The notes under the pieces: generated by a model
Told to the model about the DNA's origin: nothing
Seen by the model: the letters and a program-made list of their open reading frames with translations, nothing else
Database searches by the model: none
From: Saccharopolyspora indica
GTDB taxonomy: Bacteria; Actinomycetota; Actinomycetes; Mycobacteriales; Pseudonocardiaceae
Assembly (NCBI RefSeq): GCF_027853965.1
Contig: NZ_JAQGLB010000004.1
Span: 62,001 to 126,000 of the forward strand
DNA length: 64,000 nt
Direction of reading: 5' to 3'
Program-made: the position numbers and the translations under genes
Shown here: positions 12,747 through 22,167 of the stretch, one piece after another
Position numbering within the stretch: position 1 is the first letter of the stretch
Layout: each line of letters begins with the position of its first letter

Positions 12747-13045
12747 GATCCGCGATGCGTCCCGGGCGTCAGCACACCGGCCGGACGGGCAACGTCCGGC
12801 AGCGGCCGACCGTCATCCGGGGACGCCGAACGTCCGCACGTCCAACGGCGGCTGCCGGGACGTGCGGAGTGAGGTGAACGATCTGCTCGTGCCGTTGCGC
12901 GGCCAGCGCGGGCCGCACCGGCGGGGAGATCGGGGAGGCGTCGTCGCGAGCGCTCGAACTAGGCCCAGCGGCGCACCCCGGGCACTGGCCGGATCAAGGA
13001 GCACCGCGGTACCACCGCGCGGACCAGCCGATGCGCAGCCAAGAA

Positions 13046-14791
13046 CTACCTGGACTGCTGCTTGATCCTGGCGGTCAGCTCCTGCACGTGCTCGTACACG
13101 CGGCGCCGCTCGGCCATCTCCTTGCGGATCTTCTTGTCCGCGTACATCACCGTGGTGTGGTCGCGGCCGCCGAAGTACTGGCCGATCTTGGGCAGCGAGG
13201 AGTCGGTGAGCTCGCGGCACAGGTACATCGCGATCTGCCGCGCCTGGGCCAGCGCCTTGGTCTTGCCGGGACCGCAGAGGTCGTCGATGGTCACGCCGAA
13301 GTAGTCCGCGGTGACCGCCATGATCGTCGGCGCGGTGATCTCCGGGGTCTGCGAGTCGGGGATCAGGTCGCGCAGCACGATCTCGGCGAGCTGCAGGTCG
13401 ACCGGCTGCCGGTTCAGCGACGCGAACGCGGTGACCCGGATCAGCGCGCCCTCGAGCTCGCGGATGTTGCGCTCGATGCGGGAGGCGATGAACTCCAGCA
13501 CGTCGGCCGGTGCGTTCATCCGGTCCTGGGCCGCCTTCTTCCGCAGGATCGCGATGCGGGTCTCCAGCTCGGGCGGCTGGATGTCGGTGATCAGGCCCCA
13601 CTCGAAGCGGGTGCGCAGCCGGTCCTCCAGGGTGCGCAGGCCCTTCGGCGGCCGGTCGGAGGACACCACGATCTGCTTGTTCGAGTTGTGCAGCGTGTTG
13701 AAGGTGTGGAAGAACTCCTCCTGAGTTCCTTCCTTGCCCTCCAGGAACTGGATGTCGTCCACCAGCAGCACGTCGACGTCGCGGTAGCGCCGTTGGAAGG
13801 CGACCTGGCGGTCGTCGCGCAGCGAGTTGATGAAGTCGTTGGTGAATTCCTCGGTCGAGACGTAGCGGACCCGCATCCCGGGGAACAGGCGCTGCGTGTA
13901 GTGCCCGACCGCGTGCAGCAGGTGCGTCTTGCCGAGACCGGACTCGCCCCAGATGAACAGCGGGTTGTACGCGCGGGCCGGCGCTTCGGCCGCGGCCACC
14001 GCGGCGGCGTGCGCGAACCGGTTCGACGAGCCGATGACGAACGTGTCGAAGGTGTACTTCGCGTTCAGCCTGGTCTGCGAGGTCGGCGGGGCGTGCTTCG
14101 GCGCGGTGAAGGGCTGGCCCTGCTGCGGCTCGGGCACGGCGCGGCCGAAGGTCGGCCAGTTCTCCCCGCTGTTCTTCTCCTCGGGGACGGCCTCCTCGGC
14201 CTCCGGCTCGGCTTCTTCGGCTTCGCCGTCGGCCTCCAGCGGCTGCGGGATCTCACCGCCGGGCCACTTGAACTCCGCGGTCGGGAAGTCGATCTCCGGC
14301 TTGGGCTCGGGAGCGGCGTGCCTGCCCTCTCCGACGCTGGGGATCGAGCCGGTGTGCGCGGTGTTCCCGAAGTTCTCCGGCGGCCGGTAGCCCTCGGCGG
14401 TGCCGAAGCTCTCCGGGGCGCGGCCCAGGCCGGTCGTGGTGAAGAAGGGCTGTGCGGGCTGATCGCCCGTGCGACCGCTCCACTGATCAGCGGGTGCGGG
14501 CGCGGCGACCGGCCGGGTCGGTGCGGGAACCGCGGTGTCCACCTTCACCGCCAGCGACACGTCCCGGCCGAGGCGGCGGGACAGGGCGTCGGTGATGGGA
14601 TCGCGCAGCGCGCGCTCGATGGCTTCCTTCGCGAAGTCGCTCGGCGCGGCGAGCAGCGCAGTCCCGTCCAGCAGTCCGATCGGACGGGTCACGCGCATCC
14701 ACGCGCGTTGCTGAGGTGAGAGCGTGCCGGAGGACAGCTCCTGCACCACCTCGCCCCAGACTCGAACTAGATCGGCCTGGTGGTCGGACAC
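13046..14791 (-). CDS. dnaA: Chromosomal replication initiator DnaA
   Basis: A 581-residue DnaA. Domain I is at the N-terminus (to about residue 90) and is followed by a long, acidic, proline-rich domain II that makes the protein longer than the E. coli form. The AAA+ domain III begins near residue 245. It has Walker [10 protein letters not shown], Walker [13 protein letters not shown] and sensor motifs around [16 protein letters not shown]. Domain IV carries the DNA-binding signature [17 protein letters not shown]. The start is GTG 14791, with purine-rich GGGGAGCAAGG upstream. It binds the boxes in the adjacent origin; boxes in its own upstream region point to autoregulation. Confidence 0.99.
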   Translation of the reverse strand: MSDHQADLVRVWGEVVQELSSGTLSPQQRAWMRVTRPIGLLDGTALLAAPSDFAKEAIERALRDPITDALSRRLGRDVSLAVKVDTAVPAPTRPVAAPAPADQWSGRTGDQPAQPFFTTTGLGRAPESFGTAEGYRPPENFGNTAHTGSIPSVGEGRHAAPEPKPEIDFPTAEFKWPGGEIPQPLEADGEAEEAEPEAEEAVPEEKNSGENWPTFGRAVPEPQQGQPFTAPKHAPPTSQTRLNAKYTFDTFVIGSSNRFAHAAAVAAAEAPARAYNPLFIWGESGLGKTHLLHAVGHYTQRLFPGMRVRYVSTEEFTNDFINSLRDDRQVAFQRRYRDVDVLLVDDIQFLEGKEGTQEEFFHTFNTLHNSNKQIVVSSDRPPKGLRTLEDRLRTRFEWGLITDIQPPELETRIAILRKKAAQDRMNAPADVLEFIASRIERNIRELEGALIRVTAFASLNRQPVDLQLAEIVLRDLIPDSQTPEITAPTIMAVTADYFGVTIDDLCGPGKTKALAQARQIAMYLCRELTDSSLPKIGQYFGGRDHTTVMYADKKIRKEMAERRRVYEHVQELTARIKQQSR

Positions 14792-14922
14792 CGCCTTGCT
14801 CCCCTCCCCTCGCTCGCGCGGCCCCCGATCGCGGTCCCGAAGACCGGGCTCCCACAGTGCTCGGGTGCGGCGATGTCACGGGACGGTGGGGCCGAACCCC
14901 GGGGATCACCTGTTCGCAGAAG

Positions 14923-14943
14923 ATCTCCACAGAGTTGTCCACA
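14923..14943. promoter_or_regulatory. DnaA boxes upstream of dnaA
   Basis: A perfect TTGTCCACA lies at 14935-14943 and a weaker ATCTCCACA at 14923-14931, about 130-150 bases upstream of the dnaA start. Their place fits DnaA autoregulation. The 741-base gap to rpmH (14792-15532) otherwise holds the hairpin repeat at 15091-15169 and presumably divergent promoters. Confidence 0.65.
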
Positions 14944-15090
14944 ACTTGTGTATGAAGGTACGGCAGACCACGGCGGTGTCGCCCCCAGGGTCCGTCGTAC
15001 CGCTGCGATCGAGGTCAGAGCGCCCCGCGGCCAGAGCTCTCGGCCGGCGGACTGCGCATCGCAGGAGGTGCACGCTATCAGCACTGTCGC

Positions 15091-15169
15091 GAGGACGGCC
15101 CCTCCGCCGTGTATCTGGTCATACATCAGGAGGGGCACCCGCAGTCCAGGGAAGCACTCAGGTTCCGCC
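15091..15169 (-). repeat. Dispersed hairpin element, copy 1
   Basis: Outer stem GCCCCTCC (15098-15105) pairs with GGAGGGGC (15129-15136). The inner stem TGTAT (15110-15114) pairs with ATACA (15121-15125). Conserved flanking sequence ACCCGCAGTCCAGG and GGTTCCGC follows. Copies 2 and 3 are at 32631-32790 and 62252-62434. In the orientation given, the element points toward dnaA. Confidence 0.75.
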
Positions 15170-15532
15170 AAGCGACCACCCACGCAGAACGACCACCAAC
15201 AAGATCCGACAAGGTCGCGCGGGGGTCACAAGTGAGTCCCCGGGGGTGCCTGGAAGATCGGGATGTGGCAGCCTGGTCGCCGGTACCCGGGCGTGCGGTC
15301 GAGCTTATCCCGACCCCGGTAGTGCGAGCCTCGAAGGCACTGCGTACCCTCGTACAGTCCCCGCTTTCCTGAGCGGGCATGTCACTGCGCCGATATTTCG
15401 GCGTCGTGCGCCGCTCGGTAACGCCGATCTTCGCACGGGTTGGCGACCGCGGCTCGGGAAGAACTGGGACACCTTGACCGAACCGTGGTTCACCGTGGCC
15501 ATCGGTGCCTGTAGTAACCGGGAGATCCGACC

Positions 15533-15676
15533 GTGAGCAAGGGCAAGCGCACTTTCCAGCCGAACAACCGCCGTCGTGCCAGGAAGCACGGCTTCCGGCT
15601 GCGCATGCGCACTCGCGCCGGCCGGGCCATCGTGGCCTCGCGCCGTCGCCAGGGCCGCGCGCGTCTGACTGCCTGA
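15533..15676 (+). CDS. rpmH: 50S ribosomal protein L34
   Basis: A 47-residue, strongly basic protein. It begins [20 protein letters not shown], continues [11 protein letters not shown] and ends [11 protein letters not shown], the L34 pattern. The start is GTG 15533, with GGGAG about 8 bases upstream. It forms the usual rpmH-rnpA pair, with rnpA starting 13 bases after the stop. It is a structural protein of the large ribosomal subunit. Confidence 0.98.
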   Translation: MSKGKRTFQPNNRRRARKHGFRLRMRTRAGRAIVASRRRQGRARLTA

Positions 15677-15688
15677 TCGCGTCCGGCC

Positions 15689-16132
15689 GTGCTTCCCGCG
15701 GCAGCCCGGCTGACCAGGAGCCAGGAGTTCCGCCTGGTGGTCCGTCGTGGTCGCCGGTCCGGGCGCTCCCGCCTGGTGGTCCACGTGCTGCGACCGGACC
15801 AGGCTCCGGAGCTCGGGCGGTACCGCGGCGAGGCCTTACCGGAAGCCGAGGCGAATACGGCACCCACCCGGAAATCGACTGGATCGACCCGGGTGGGTTT
15901 TGTCGTGAGCAAAGCCGTGGGCAGCGCCGTGATCCGGCATCGGGTCACGCGCCGCCTGCGCCATCTGATGCGTGACCGCTTCGCGGCGCTGCCCGCTGGC
16001 ACACTGGTGGTGGTCCGAGCCCTGCCGGCGGCGGGCGATGCGTCCAGTCGCGAACTCGGCGCGGACCTGGACGCGGCCTTCCGCAAGCTCCGCGTCCTCG
16101 AACCCGATGGTCCGGCGACAGGTCCCAGGTGA
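15689..16132 (+). CDS. rnpA: Ribonuclease P protein component
   Basis: A 147-residue protein cofactor of RNase P, which removes 5' leaders from tRNA precursors. The N-terminus has [22 protein letters not shown]. The RNR-type motif appears as [22 protein letters not shown] near residues 74-95, rich in arginine as expected. A roughly 25-residue insert before the [10 protein letters not shown] stretch is typical of actinobacterial forms. The start is GTG 15689. The stop overlaps the start of yidD. Confidence 0.96.
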   Translation: MLPAAARLTRSQEFRLVVRRGRRSGRSRLVVHVLRPDQAPELGRYRGEALPEAEANTAPTRKSTGSTRVGFVVSKAVGSAVIRHRVTRRLRHLMRDRFAALPAGTLVVVRALPAAGDASSRELGADLDAAFRKLRVLEPDGPATGPR

Positions 16133-16455
16133 TGGTTCAGGACCACCAGCACGATGAACGGCTCCGCGCGCCCGCTCGGCGCCCGAGCCCGTTCGCCTGG
16201 GTGCTGCTCGGTCCGGTGCACGCCTACCGCAAGGTGATCTCCCCGCTGCTGCCGCCGATGTGCCGGTTCTACCCGAGTTGCAGCACCTACGCGGTCGAGG
16301 CCTTGACGACGCACGGCCTGTTCCGCGGTGGTTGGCTCACCCTGCGCAGACTGCTGCGCTGCGGTCCCTGGCACCCTGGAGGGATCGACCCGGTGCCGCC
16401 ACCTCGTGAGCGCGCCGCCCCTGCCCGAGCACCCGAGAAACCTGCCGAGGAGTAG
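16129..16455 (+). CDS. yidD: Membrane protein insertion efficiency factor YidD
   Basis: A 108-residue protein starting at GTG 16129, or at ATG 16132 immediately after. It overlaps the rnpA stop codon. The DUF37/YidD core contains [27 protein letters not shown] and [24 protein letters not shown], with the conserved cysteines. It is a small peripheral membrane protein thought to assist YidC-dependent membrane protein insertion. The position between rnpA and yidC is invariant in many bacteria. Confidence 0.95.
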   Translation: MMVQDHQHDERLRAPARRPSPFAWVLLGPVHAYRKVISPLLPPMCRFYPSCSTYAVEALTTHGLFRGGWLTLRRLLRCGPWHPGGIDPVPPPRERAAPARAPEKPAEE

Positions 16456-16460
16456 CCCGC

Positions 16461-17408
16461 GTGCTGGACTTCATCTACTACCCGGTGTCGGCCATCCTGT
16501 GGTTCTGGCACAAGGTGTTCGGCTTCCTGCTCGATCCGGCCAGTGGTTACGCCTGGGCGCTGTCGGTCATCTTCCTCGTCTTCACGCTGCGCGCGCTGCT
16601 GTTCAAGCCGTTCGTGCACCAGGTTCGGTCGATGAAGAAGATGCAGGAGTTCGCGCCGCAGATCCGCGAGCTGCAGGCCAAGTACGGCGACGACCGGCAG
16701 AAGCTCGCGATGGAGATGCAGAAGCTGCAGTCCGAGCAGGGCTTCAACCCGCTCAGCGGCTGCCTGCCGGTGCTGGTGCAGGTGCCGGTGTTCTTCGGCC
16801 TGTTCCACGTGCTCAACGGCTTCAAGCCGGGCGCCCCGTCGAACTACATCTTCGACGCCAACGACGTGGCCTCCTTCGTGGCCGCGGACTTCTTCGGCGC
16901 CAAGCTGTCCAACACGATCAGCCAGTCCCCCGAGATGCTGGCGGCCTTCGGCACCGACCGCATCGAGATGATGGTCGTCGGCGTGCCGCTGATGATCGCC
17001 GCCGCGATCGCCACGCACTTCACCGCCCGCCACTCCGTGCAGCGCCAGACCGCGGATGCGGCCGCTCAGCCGCAGACGGCCGTGATGAACCGGATGACGC
17101 TGTGGATCTTCCCGATGTTCGCGATCATCGGTGGCCCGTTCCTGCCGCTGGCGATCCTGATCTACTGGCTGGCCAACAACTTCTGGACGCTGGCCCAGCA
17201 GCGCCTGGTGTTCAGCCGGATCGACCGCGAGGAGGCAGCGCAGGCCGGCGCGCCCGCGGTCGTCGAATCCACCGTCGTGGACACCACCCCGGTGCCGGAG
17301 GCCGACACCGGCGATGCCGCGGACACGACCAAGGACCAACCCGGTGAGATCCCCGGGGTGATCGAAGACCGTTCTCGCGACACGGACAAGCCGGGCGAGA
17401 CCCGGTGA
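16461..17408 (+). CDS. yidC: Membrane protein insertase YidC
   Basis: A 315-residue Oxa1/YidC-family insertase of the Gram-positive type, without the large periplasmic domain of E. coli YidC. The first membrane segment is near residues 1-30. The cytosolic coiled-coil loop spans about 55-90 (QVRSMKKMQEFAPQIRELQ). A segment with GCLPVLVQVPVFFGLFHVL and two late segments (MTLWIFPMFAIIGG, LPLAILIYWLANNFWTLAQQ) follow. The C-terminal tail is acidic and rich in Thr and Asp. The start is GTG 16461, five bases after yidD. It inserts small membrane proteins alone or with SecYEG. Confidence 0.97.
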   Translation: MLDFIYYPVSAILWFWHKVFGFLLDPASGYAWALSVIFLVFTLRALLFKPFVHQVRSMKKMQEFAPQIRELQAKYGDDRQKLAMEMQKLQSEQGFNPLSGCLPVLVQVPVFFGLFHVLNGFKPGAPSNYIFDANDVASFVAADFFGAKLSNTISQSPEMLAAFGTDRIEMMVVGVPLMIAAAIATHFTARHSVQRQTADAAAQPQTAVMNRMTLWIFPMFAIIGGPFLPLAILIYWLANNFWTLAQQRLVFSRIDREEAAQAGAPAVVESTVVDTTPVPEADTGDAADTTKDQPGEIPGVIEDRSRDTDKPGETR

Positions 17409-17440
17409 GTGCGGCGCGAACCCTGGAGAGGAGACACCCA

Positions 17441-17974
17441 GTGTCCGAAACCGTGCAGGAGTCGAGCCCGGCTGCACCCGAGACCGATGCTGCCGAGGCC
17501 CCTTCCAACACCGAAACCCTGCTGGTGCAGGAGGGCGACATCGCGGGTGACTACCTGGAGCGGCTGCTGGACCTGCTGGACTACGACGGGGACATCGACC
17601 TCGACGTGGAGGCCGGCCGCGCGGTGGTGAGCATCGACGGCGGCGACGACCTGGAGAAGCTCGTCGGCGGCCGCGGCCAGGTGCTGGAGGCGCTGCAGGA
17701 GCTGACCCGCCTCGCGGTGCAGCAGGAGACCGGCGTGCGCAGCCGGCTCATGCTGGACGTCGCGGGCTGGCGTGCGGCTCGCCGCCAGGAGCTCAGCGAG
17801 CTCGGCCGCTCCACCGCGGAGGAAGTCCTCTCCAGCGGCAAGGAAGCCCGCCTGCGCCCGATGACCCCGTTCGAGCGCAAGATCATCCACGACGCGGTCG
17901 CCGCTGTGGACGGAGTCCACAGCGAGAGCGAGGGCGAAGAGCCCAACCGCAAGGTGGTCGTCTTCAAGAGCTGA
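17441..17974 (+). CDS. jag: Jag/KhpB family RNA-binding protein
   Basis: 177 residues from GTG 17441, which has AGGAG eight bases upstream. An in-frame GTG at 17405 overlapping the yidC stop is the alternative. The KH domain has the GxxG loop as GGRG in LEKLVGGRGQVLEALQ. The R3H domain has RPMTPFERKIIHDAV near the C-terminus. The N-terminal Jag_N domain of Firmicutes is absent, as usual in actinobacteria. It is an RNA-binding protein linked in other bacteria to cell-shape control. It is the last gene of the rpmH-yidC run and is followed by a strong terminator. Confidence 0.93.
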   Translation: MSETVQESSPAAPETDAAEAPSNTETLLVQEGDIAGDYLERLLDLLDYDGDIDLDVEAGRAVVSIDGGDDLEKLVGGRGQVLEALQELTRLAVQQETGVRSRLMLDVAGWRAARRQELSELGRSTAEEVLSSGKEARLRPMTPFERKIIHDAVAAVDGVHSESEGEEPNRKVVVFKS

Positions 17975-17994
17975 CGCTCCCCGACCGCTTTCCC

Positions 17995-18022
17995 AATGCC
18001 CCCGTCTCCGGACGGGGGCATT
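17995..18022 (+). terminator. Intrinsic terminator after jag
   Basis: A 12-bp perfect stem (AATGCCCCCGTC) with a TCCG loop, followed by GTTGTTTT. It closes the rpmH-jag operon. Confidence 0.9.
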
Positions 18023-18076
18023 GTTGTTTTCCGGGACTGATCGCGGTAGACCTTGATCCGGGCCGTTCGTCGGCCG

Positions 18077-18092
18077 TGTTTCACGTGAAACA
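18077..18092. promoter_or_regulatory. parS site, perfect
   Basis: TGTTTCACGTGAAACA matches the 16-bp parS consensus at every base. It is a ParB loading site and lies in the jag-rsmG gap (18023-18319), which otherwise shows nothing. Confidence 0.97.
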
Positions 18093-18298
18093 CCGGCCGA
18101 CGAGAAACGTCACCGTGACATTAGTCCCCGGAGTGGTCGGACGGGGCGATTCGATCGGCTATGACCCCCTCTCCCCTACCTGTTGGCACGGGGTGCGCAG
18201 CGGCATCGTTCGAACCGGTGGAAGACGTCCTCGGACGCGCCGGAGGGGTTGATGGTGATTGCGGAGTGCTATCCGGCAGGCTTGGTCGGAGATTCCTT

Positions 18299-18314
18299 GG
18301 TTCCACGTGAAACA
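18299..18314. promoter_or_regulatory. parS-like site, 14 of 16
   Basis: GGTTCCACGTGAAACA differs from the parS consensus at two positions. It lies just before the rsmG start. Confidence 0.8.
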
Positions 18315-18319
18315 TCGGG

Positions 18320-19021
18320 GTGAATGCTTTGACCGAGCCTGCGGCGGCGCGGGTCGTGTTCGGTGATCGGCTGGACTTGGCCGAGCGGTTCCACGAGATG
18401 CTCCAGGAGCACGGGATCCGCCGCGGACTCATCGGTCCGCGCGAGCTGGACCGGCTCTGGGAAAGACATCTGTTGAACTCTGCGGTGATTGCGGAGTTGC
18501 TGCCACCGAATTGCCGGGTGTTGGACGTAGGCTCTGGGGCAGGGTTGCCGGGCATCCCGCTGGCGATCGCTCGCCCGGATCTCAACCTGACCCTGTTGGA
18601 GCCGATGGCTCGACGGGTGACGTGGTTGCAGGAAGTCATCACCGAGTTGGAGCTCACCGTCGAGGTGGTGCGCGGACGTGCCGAGGAGGGCCCGGTGCGA
18701 GAGCGGCTGGCCGACCAGGACGTCGTGACCGCGCGCGCTGTCGCCCCGATGGAACGGCTCGCGAAGTGGTGCCTCCCCCTGCTCCGGCAGGGCGGCCGGC
18801 TGCTCGCCATGAAGGGCGAGAGCGCGGCGGAAGAGCTGGAGCGGGATGCCGCGGCGATCGCTGCGCTCGGTGGCGGTCGTGGCGAAGTGGTGTCGTGCGG
18901 CGTCGGTGCGCTCGAAGTGCCGACGACCGTCGTCGTGGTGGAACGGGTCGCGGCGACCCGAAATGCGTCCGGTCGGCGTCGTGACGGTGCACGTCGAACG
19001 AGAAAGGATCGTGGACGGTGA
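18320..19021 (+). CDS. rsmG: 16S rRNA (guanine527-N7)-methyltransferase RsmG
   Basis: A 233-residue SAM-dependent methyltransferase, also called GidB, that forms m7G527 in 16S rRNA. Motif I is RVLDVGSGAGLPGIPLA near residue 66. The following LLEPMARRVTWLQEV carries the acidic SAM ribose contact. The later VVTARAVAPMERLAKW is the conserved RsmG block. The start is GTG 18320. In other bacteria loss of this enzyme gives low-level streptomycin resistance. The stop overlaps the parA start, in the same order as in M. tuberculosis. Confidence 0.97.
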   Translation: MNALTEPAAARVVFGDRLDLAERFHEMLQEHGIRRGLIGPRELDRLWERHLLNSAVIAELLPPNCRVLDVGSGAGLPGIPLAIARPDLNLTLLEPMARRVTWLQEVITELELTVEVVRGRAEEGPVRERLADQDVVTARAVAPMERLAKWCLPLLRQGGRLLAMKGESAAEELERDAAAIAALGGGRGEVVSCGVGALEVPTTVVVVERVAATRNASGRRRDGARRTRKDRGR

Positions 19022-20019
19022 ATCCGGAGTCAAACGGAGCGGGTCGTGTTTCACGTGAAACGAAGGGCCGTGCGGTGGGCGGTATGCGGTTCCCCTCCGG
19101 TCCGACGAGCGGGGATCCCGCGATGAGCTTCGGGAAGGACGACATCGGCTGGACGCCGATCATGGAGGAGGCCCAGCGGGCGACCCGGGTGCTGCACCCG
19201 GAGACGCTGGAGCTCCCCCGCCCCAGCCATCGGCGCATCATCACCGTCGCCAACCAGAAGGGCGGCGTCGGCAAGACGACGAGCACGGTGAACCTCGCGG
19301 CCGGGCTCGCGCTGCACGGGCTCAAGGTGCTCGTGATCGACCTCGACCCGCAGGGCAACGCCAGCACCGCGCTCGGCGTCGAGCACCGCTCCGGGACTCC
19401 GTCGGTCTACGAGGTGCTCCTCGGCGAGATGAGCATCGCCGACGCGGCGGCGCAGAGCACCCAGTCGAAGAACCTCTGGTGCGTGCCCGCCACCATCGAC
19501 CTGGCCGGGTCGGAGATCGAGCTCGTCACCATGGTGGCGCGCGAAGGCCGGCTGAAGGAGGCGCTGAACTCCGAGGCGGTCAACCAGATGGATCCGGACT
19601 ACGTCTTCATCGACTGCCCGCCGTCGCTCGGCCTGCTCACGGTGAACGCGATGGTCGCCGCGCACGAGGTGCTGATCCCGATCCAGTGCGAGTACTACGC
19701 GCTGGAGGGGCTCGGGCAGCTGCTGCGCAACATCGAGCTGGTGCAGTCGCACCTGAACCCCGCGCTGTGGGTGTCGACGATCCTGCTGACCATGTACGAC
19801 GGGCGCACCAAGCTGGCCGACCAGGTGACCGCCGAGGTGCGCGGCCACTTCGGCGACCTGGCGCTGCGCACCGTGATCCCGCGCAGTGTGAAGATTTCCG
19901 AGGCGCCGGGCTTCGGTCAGACGGTGCTGACCTACGACCCGGGCTCGCGCGGCTCCATGAGCTACCTCGACGCGGCGCGGGAGATCGCCGAACGGGGTGT
20001 GGAGAGGACGACGGCATGA
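19018..20019 (+). CDS. parA: Chromosome partitioning ATPase ParA
   Basis: A 333-residue Walker-type ATPase. The deviant Walker A motif KGGVGKTT is in [20 protein letters not shown] near residues 79-97. Switch and Walker B motifs follow in [13 protein letters not shown] and [17 protein letters not shown]. The C-terminal [17 protein letters not shown] is characteristic of chromosomal ParA. The start GTG 19018 overlaps the rsmG stop by four bases, so coupling is likely. A near-perfect parS site lies inside its own first codons. With ParB and parS it segregates the newly replicated origins. Confidence 0.98.
   Translation: MNPESNGAGRVSRETKGRAVGGMRFPSGPTSGDPAMSFGKDDIGWTPIMEEAQRATRVLHPETLELPRPSHRRIITVANQKGGVGKTTSTVNLAAGLALHGLKVLVIDLDPQGNASTALGVEHRSGTPSVYEVLLGEMSIADAAAQSTQSKNLWCVPATIDLAGSEIELVTMVAREGRLKEALNSEAVNQMDPDYVFIDCPPSLGLLTVNAMVAAHEVLIPIQCEYYALEGLGQLLRNIELVQSHLNPALWVSTILLTMYDGRTKLADQVTAEVRGHFGDLALRTVIPRSVKISEAPGFGQTVLTYDPGSRGSMSYLDAAREIAERGVERTTA
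19047..19062. promoter_or_regulatory. parS site, 15 of 16, inside parA
   Basis: TGTTTCACGTGAAACG lies within the first 15 codons of parA and encodes the VSRET residues. One mismatch at the last base. Confidence 0.93.
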
Positions 20020-21011
20020 GCGAGCGCAGAGGCGGTCTGGGGCGCGGCATCGCCGCCCTGATCCCCAGCGGTCCCCCGGCGGGCGCGGACGGAGCCGCGC
20101 TGCGCGGCACGACCGTGCGCGGCGGCCCCTCCCTGGGGCGGCCGGAACCGCCCACCGCCGAGGTTTCACGTGAAACCAGCGGCGGCGAGGTGGCCGGGGC
20201 GGTCTACCGCGAGATCGCCATCTCCTCGATCACGCCGAACCCGAAGCAGCCGCGGCAGGTGTTCGACGAGGAGGCGCTGCACGAGCTCCAGCACTCCATC
20301 CGCGAGTTCGGCTTGATGCAGCCGATCGTGGTGCGCGAGCTGGACGCCGACCGGTTCGAGCTCATCATGGGCGAGCGCCGGTGGCGCGCCTCGCAGCTGG
20401 CCGGGCTGGACGTCATCCCGGCGATCGTCCGCAAGACGCAGGACGACGCGATGCTGCGGGACGCCCTGCTGGAGAACATCCACCGCGTCCAGCTCAACCC
20501 GCTGGAGGAGGCGGCGGCCTACCAGCAGCTGCTGGGCGAGTTCGGCGTGACGCACGACGAGCTGGCGGACCGGATCGGTCGCAGCCGCCCGGTCATCACC
20601 AACACCATCCGACTGCTGAAGCTGCCGCTGGAGGTCCAGCGGCGGGTGGCCGTCGGCGTCCTGTCGGCCGGGCACGCCCGTGCCCTGCTGAGCCTGGAGG
20701 ACGTCGGCCAGCAGGAGGACCTGGCGAAGCGGATCGTCGCGGAGGGGCTGTCCGTCCGGGCGACCGAGGAGCAGGTGACGCTGCTCAAGCGGGAGGCCCC
20801 GAAGAAGAAGGCGGAGCCGAAGAAGCCGATCCAGGCCCCCGGGCTCGACCGGCTCGCCAACCGGCTGTCCGATCACTTCGACACGAGGGTCAAGGTCGAG
20901 CGCGGTCGCCGGAAGGGCCGGATCGTCGTGGAGTTCGGCTCCGTGGACGATCTTGAACGAGTCGCCGAGTTGATCTTGGGTGAACAGGCCCGCGGACTCG
21001 GCGAGGAATGA
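20016..21011 (+). CDS. parB: Chromosome partitioning protein ParB
   Basis: 331 residues from ATG 20016, overlapping the parA stop as ATGA. The N-terminus [14 protein letters not shown] is the ParA-contacting segment. The CTP-binding Noc/ParB domain has [13 protein letters not shown], [18 protein letters not shown] and [13 protein letters not shown]. The helix-turn-helix is around [23 protein letters not shown], and the C-terminal dimerisation part ends [13 protein letters not shown]. It loads at parS and slides as a CTP-dependent clamp. One parS-like site lies inside the gene, again encoding VSRET. Confidence 0.98.
   Translation: MSERRGGLGRGIAALIPSGPPAGADGAALRGTTVRGGPSLGRPEPPTAEVSRETSGGEVAGAVYREIAISSITPNPKQPRQVFDEEALHELQHSIREFGLMQPIVVRELDADRFELIMGERRWRASQLAGLDVIPAIVRKTQDDAMLRDALLENIHRVQLNPLEEAAAYQQLLGEFGVTHDELADRIGRSRPVITNTIRLLKLPLEVQRRVAVGVLSAGHARALLSLEDVGQQEDLAKRIVAEGLSVRATEEQVTLLKREAPKKKAEPKKPIQAPGLDRLANRLSDHFDTRVKVERGRRKGRIVVEFGSVDDLERVAELILGEQARGLGEE
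20162..20177. promoter_or_regulatory. parS-like site, 14 of 16, inside parB
   Basis: GGTTTCACGTGAAACC retains the full 14-base core of parS with both outer bases changed. It lies in the flexible region of parB after the ParA-binding segment. Confidence 0.85.
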
Positions 21012-21080
21012 CACCAAGGTCTTTTGTCACGGTGACGATGACGTTCCGTAGCCGATTGCGCTGAAGGTCCACAGACGACG

Positions 21081-21110
21081 AGGGCCGGTCTCCCGCGGGA
21101 GACCGGCCCT
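21081..21110. terminator. Terminator hairpin between parB and ddl
   Basis: A 30-bp perfect palindrome, AGGGCCGGTCTCCCG and its complement, between convergent genes. It probably serves both strands and abuts a parS site. Confidence 0.8.
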
Positions 21111-21126
21111 CGTTTCACGTGAAACA
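21111..21126. promoter_or_regulatory. parS site, 15 of 16
   Basis: CGTTTCACGTGAAACA differs from consensus only at the first base. It lies between the terminator and the end of the ddl-like gene. Confidence 0.93.
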
Positions 21127-21131
21127 TCGCA

Positions 21132-22082
21132 TCAGTGCGCGCGCGAGATGGCCCTCTCGACGAGTCCGGCGAAGACCTCCCCCAGCGACCGGCCCGCGGC
21201 CTCGACCGCCATCGGCAGCAGCGACGTCTCGGTCAGCCCGGGCGACACGTTGACTTCCAGGAAGTGCGGGATCCCGTCGCGGTCGATGATCGCGTCGGTC
21301 CGGGAGACGTCGCGCAGGCCGAGCAGGCGGTGCGCGGCGATCGCGAGCTCGGCCGCGGCGGCTGCGGATTCGGCCGGGATCTCGGCGGGCGTGCGGTAGC
21401 TCGTGAGGCCGGCGGTGTAGCGGGCGGTGTAGTCGTAGACGCCGTCGGCCGGTTCGATCTGCACCGCGGGCAGCGCCTCCGGTCCGTCCGGACCGTCGAT
21501 GACGGTGATCGCCACCTCGGTGCCCTCGACGAACTGCTCGACGAGCACGGTGTCGCCGTACGACAGCGCCCCCACCATCGCCGACGGGAGCTCCGCGGCG
21601 TCGCGCACCACGTGCGCGCCCAGCGCCGACCCGCCCTGGTCCGGCTTGAGCATCAGGGGCAGTCCGAGCTTGGCCACGAGCGAGTCCAGGACGGACTGCG
21701 CGCCCAGCTCGCGGAAGGTCGCGTGCGGCAGGGCGACCCAGTCCGGCGTGGCCAGCCCGGCGCGGGCGAGCTCCGCCTTCGCGGTCGGCTTGTCCCACGC
21801 CCTGCGGCACGCGTGCGGGCTGGTGCCGACGTACGGGACGCCGACCATGTCCAGCACGGCCTGCACCGCGCCGTTCTCCCCCTCGCCGCCGTGCAGCGCG
21901 ACCACGACCGCGTCGGGGCGGTCCTGCTCGATTCGGGACAGCAGGCGGGCGTCGGCGTCCCACTCCGCCACGGTCAGGCCGACCGAACGCAGCGCCGCCG
22001 ACAGCCGGCGCCCGGAGCGCAACGACACCTCGCGCTCGTGCGAAAGCCCACCTGCGAGCACGGCGACCCAGCGATCAGACAC
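21132..22082 (-). CDS. D-alanine-D-alanine ligase family, ATP-grasp
   Basis: A 316-residue ATP-grasp enzyme. The N-terminus VAVLAGGLSHEREVSLRSG is the Ddl signature, and HGGEGENGAVQAVLDMVGVPYVG follows. The ATP-grasp core has LPLMLKPDQGGSALGAHVV and VLVEQFVEGTEVAITVI. The substrate loop is DYTARYTAGLTSYRTPA. The metal-binding motif reads FLEVNVSPGLTETSLLP, where typical Ddl enzymes have EVNTLPGMT. It should join two D-alanines for peptidoglycan precursors in the cytoplasm, though the altered motif leaves substrate less certain. The start is GTG 22082. It lies 85 bases downstream of the aminotransferase on the same strand. Confidence 0.85.
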   Translation of the reverse strand: MSDRWVAVLAGGLSHEREVSLRSGRRLSAALRSVGLTVAEWDADARLLSRIEQDRPDAVVVALHGGEGENGAVQAVLDMVGVPYVGTSPHACRRAWDKPTAKAELARAGLATPDWVALPHATFRELGAQSVLDSLVAKLGLPLMLKPDQGGSALGAHVVRDAAELPSAMVGALSYGDTVLVEQFVEGTEVAITVIDGPDGPEALPAVQIEPADGVYDYTARYTAGLTSYRTPAEIPAESAAAAAELAIAAHRLLGLRDVSRTDAIIDRDGIPHFLEVNVSPGLTETSLLPMAVEAAGRSLGEVFAGLVERAISRAH

Positions 22083-22167
22083 TCGACAACACCCCTGGAA
22101 AGTAGTAGTCCACTGTGCACCGCGGAAATCCCGTGCACAGTGGACCGTTTCGGAAACCGGGAAAACT

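Noticed and set aside
12073..13065. Open frames across the oriC-dnaA gap, up to 330 codons
   Set aside because: They run through DnaA boxes, have no plausible start signal and no recognisable protein features.
14767..15183. 138-codon minus-strand ORF upstream of dnaA
   Set aside because: It is the translation of hairpin element copy 1 and the dnaA promoter region. Similar peptides arise from copies 2 and 3 (RVAEPQRPPGLRVPGLMYANT type), but pairing of the stems, not the frame, is conserved.
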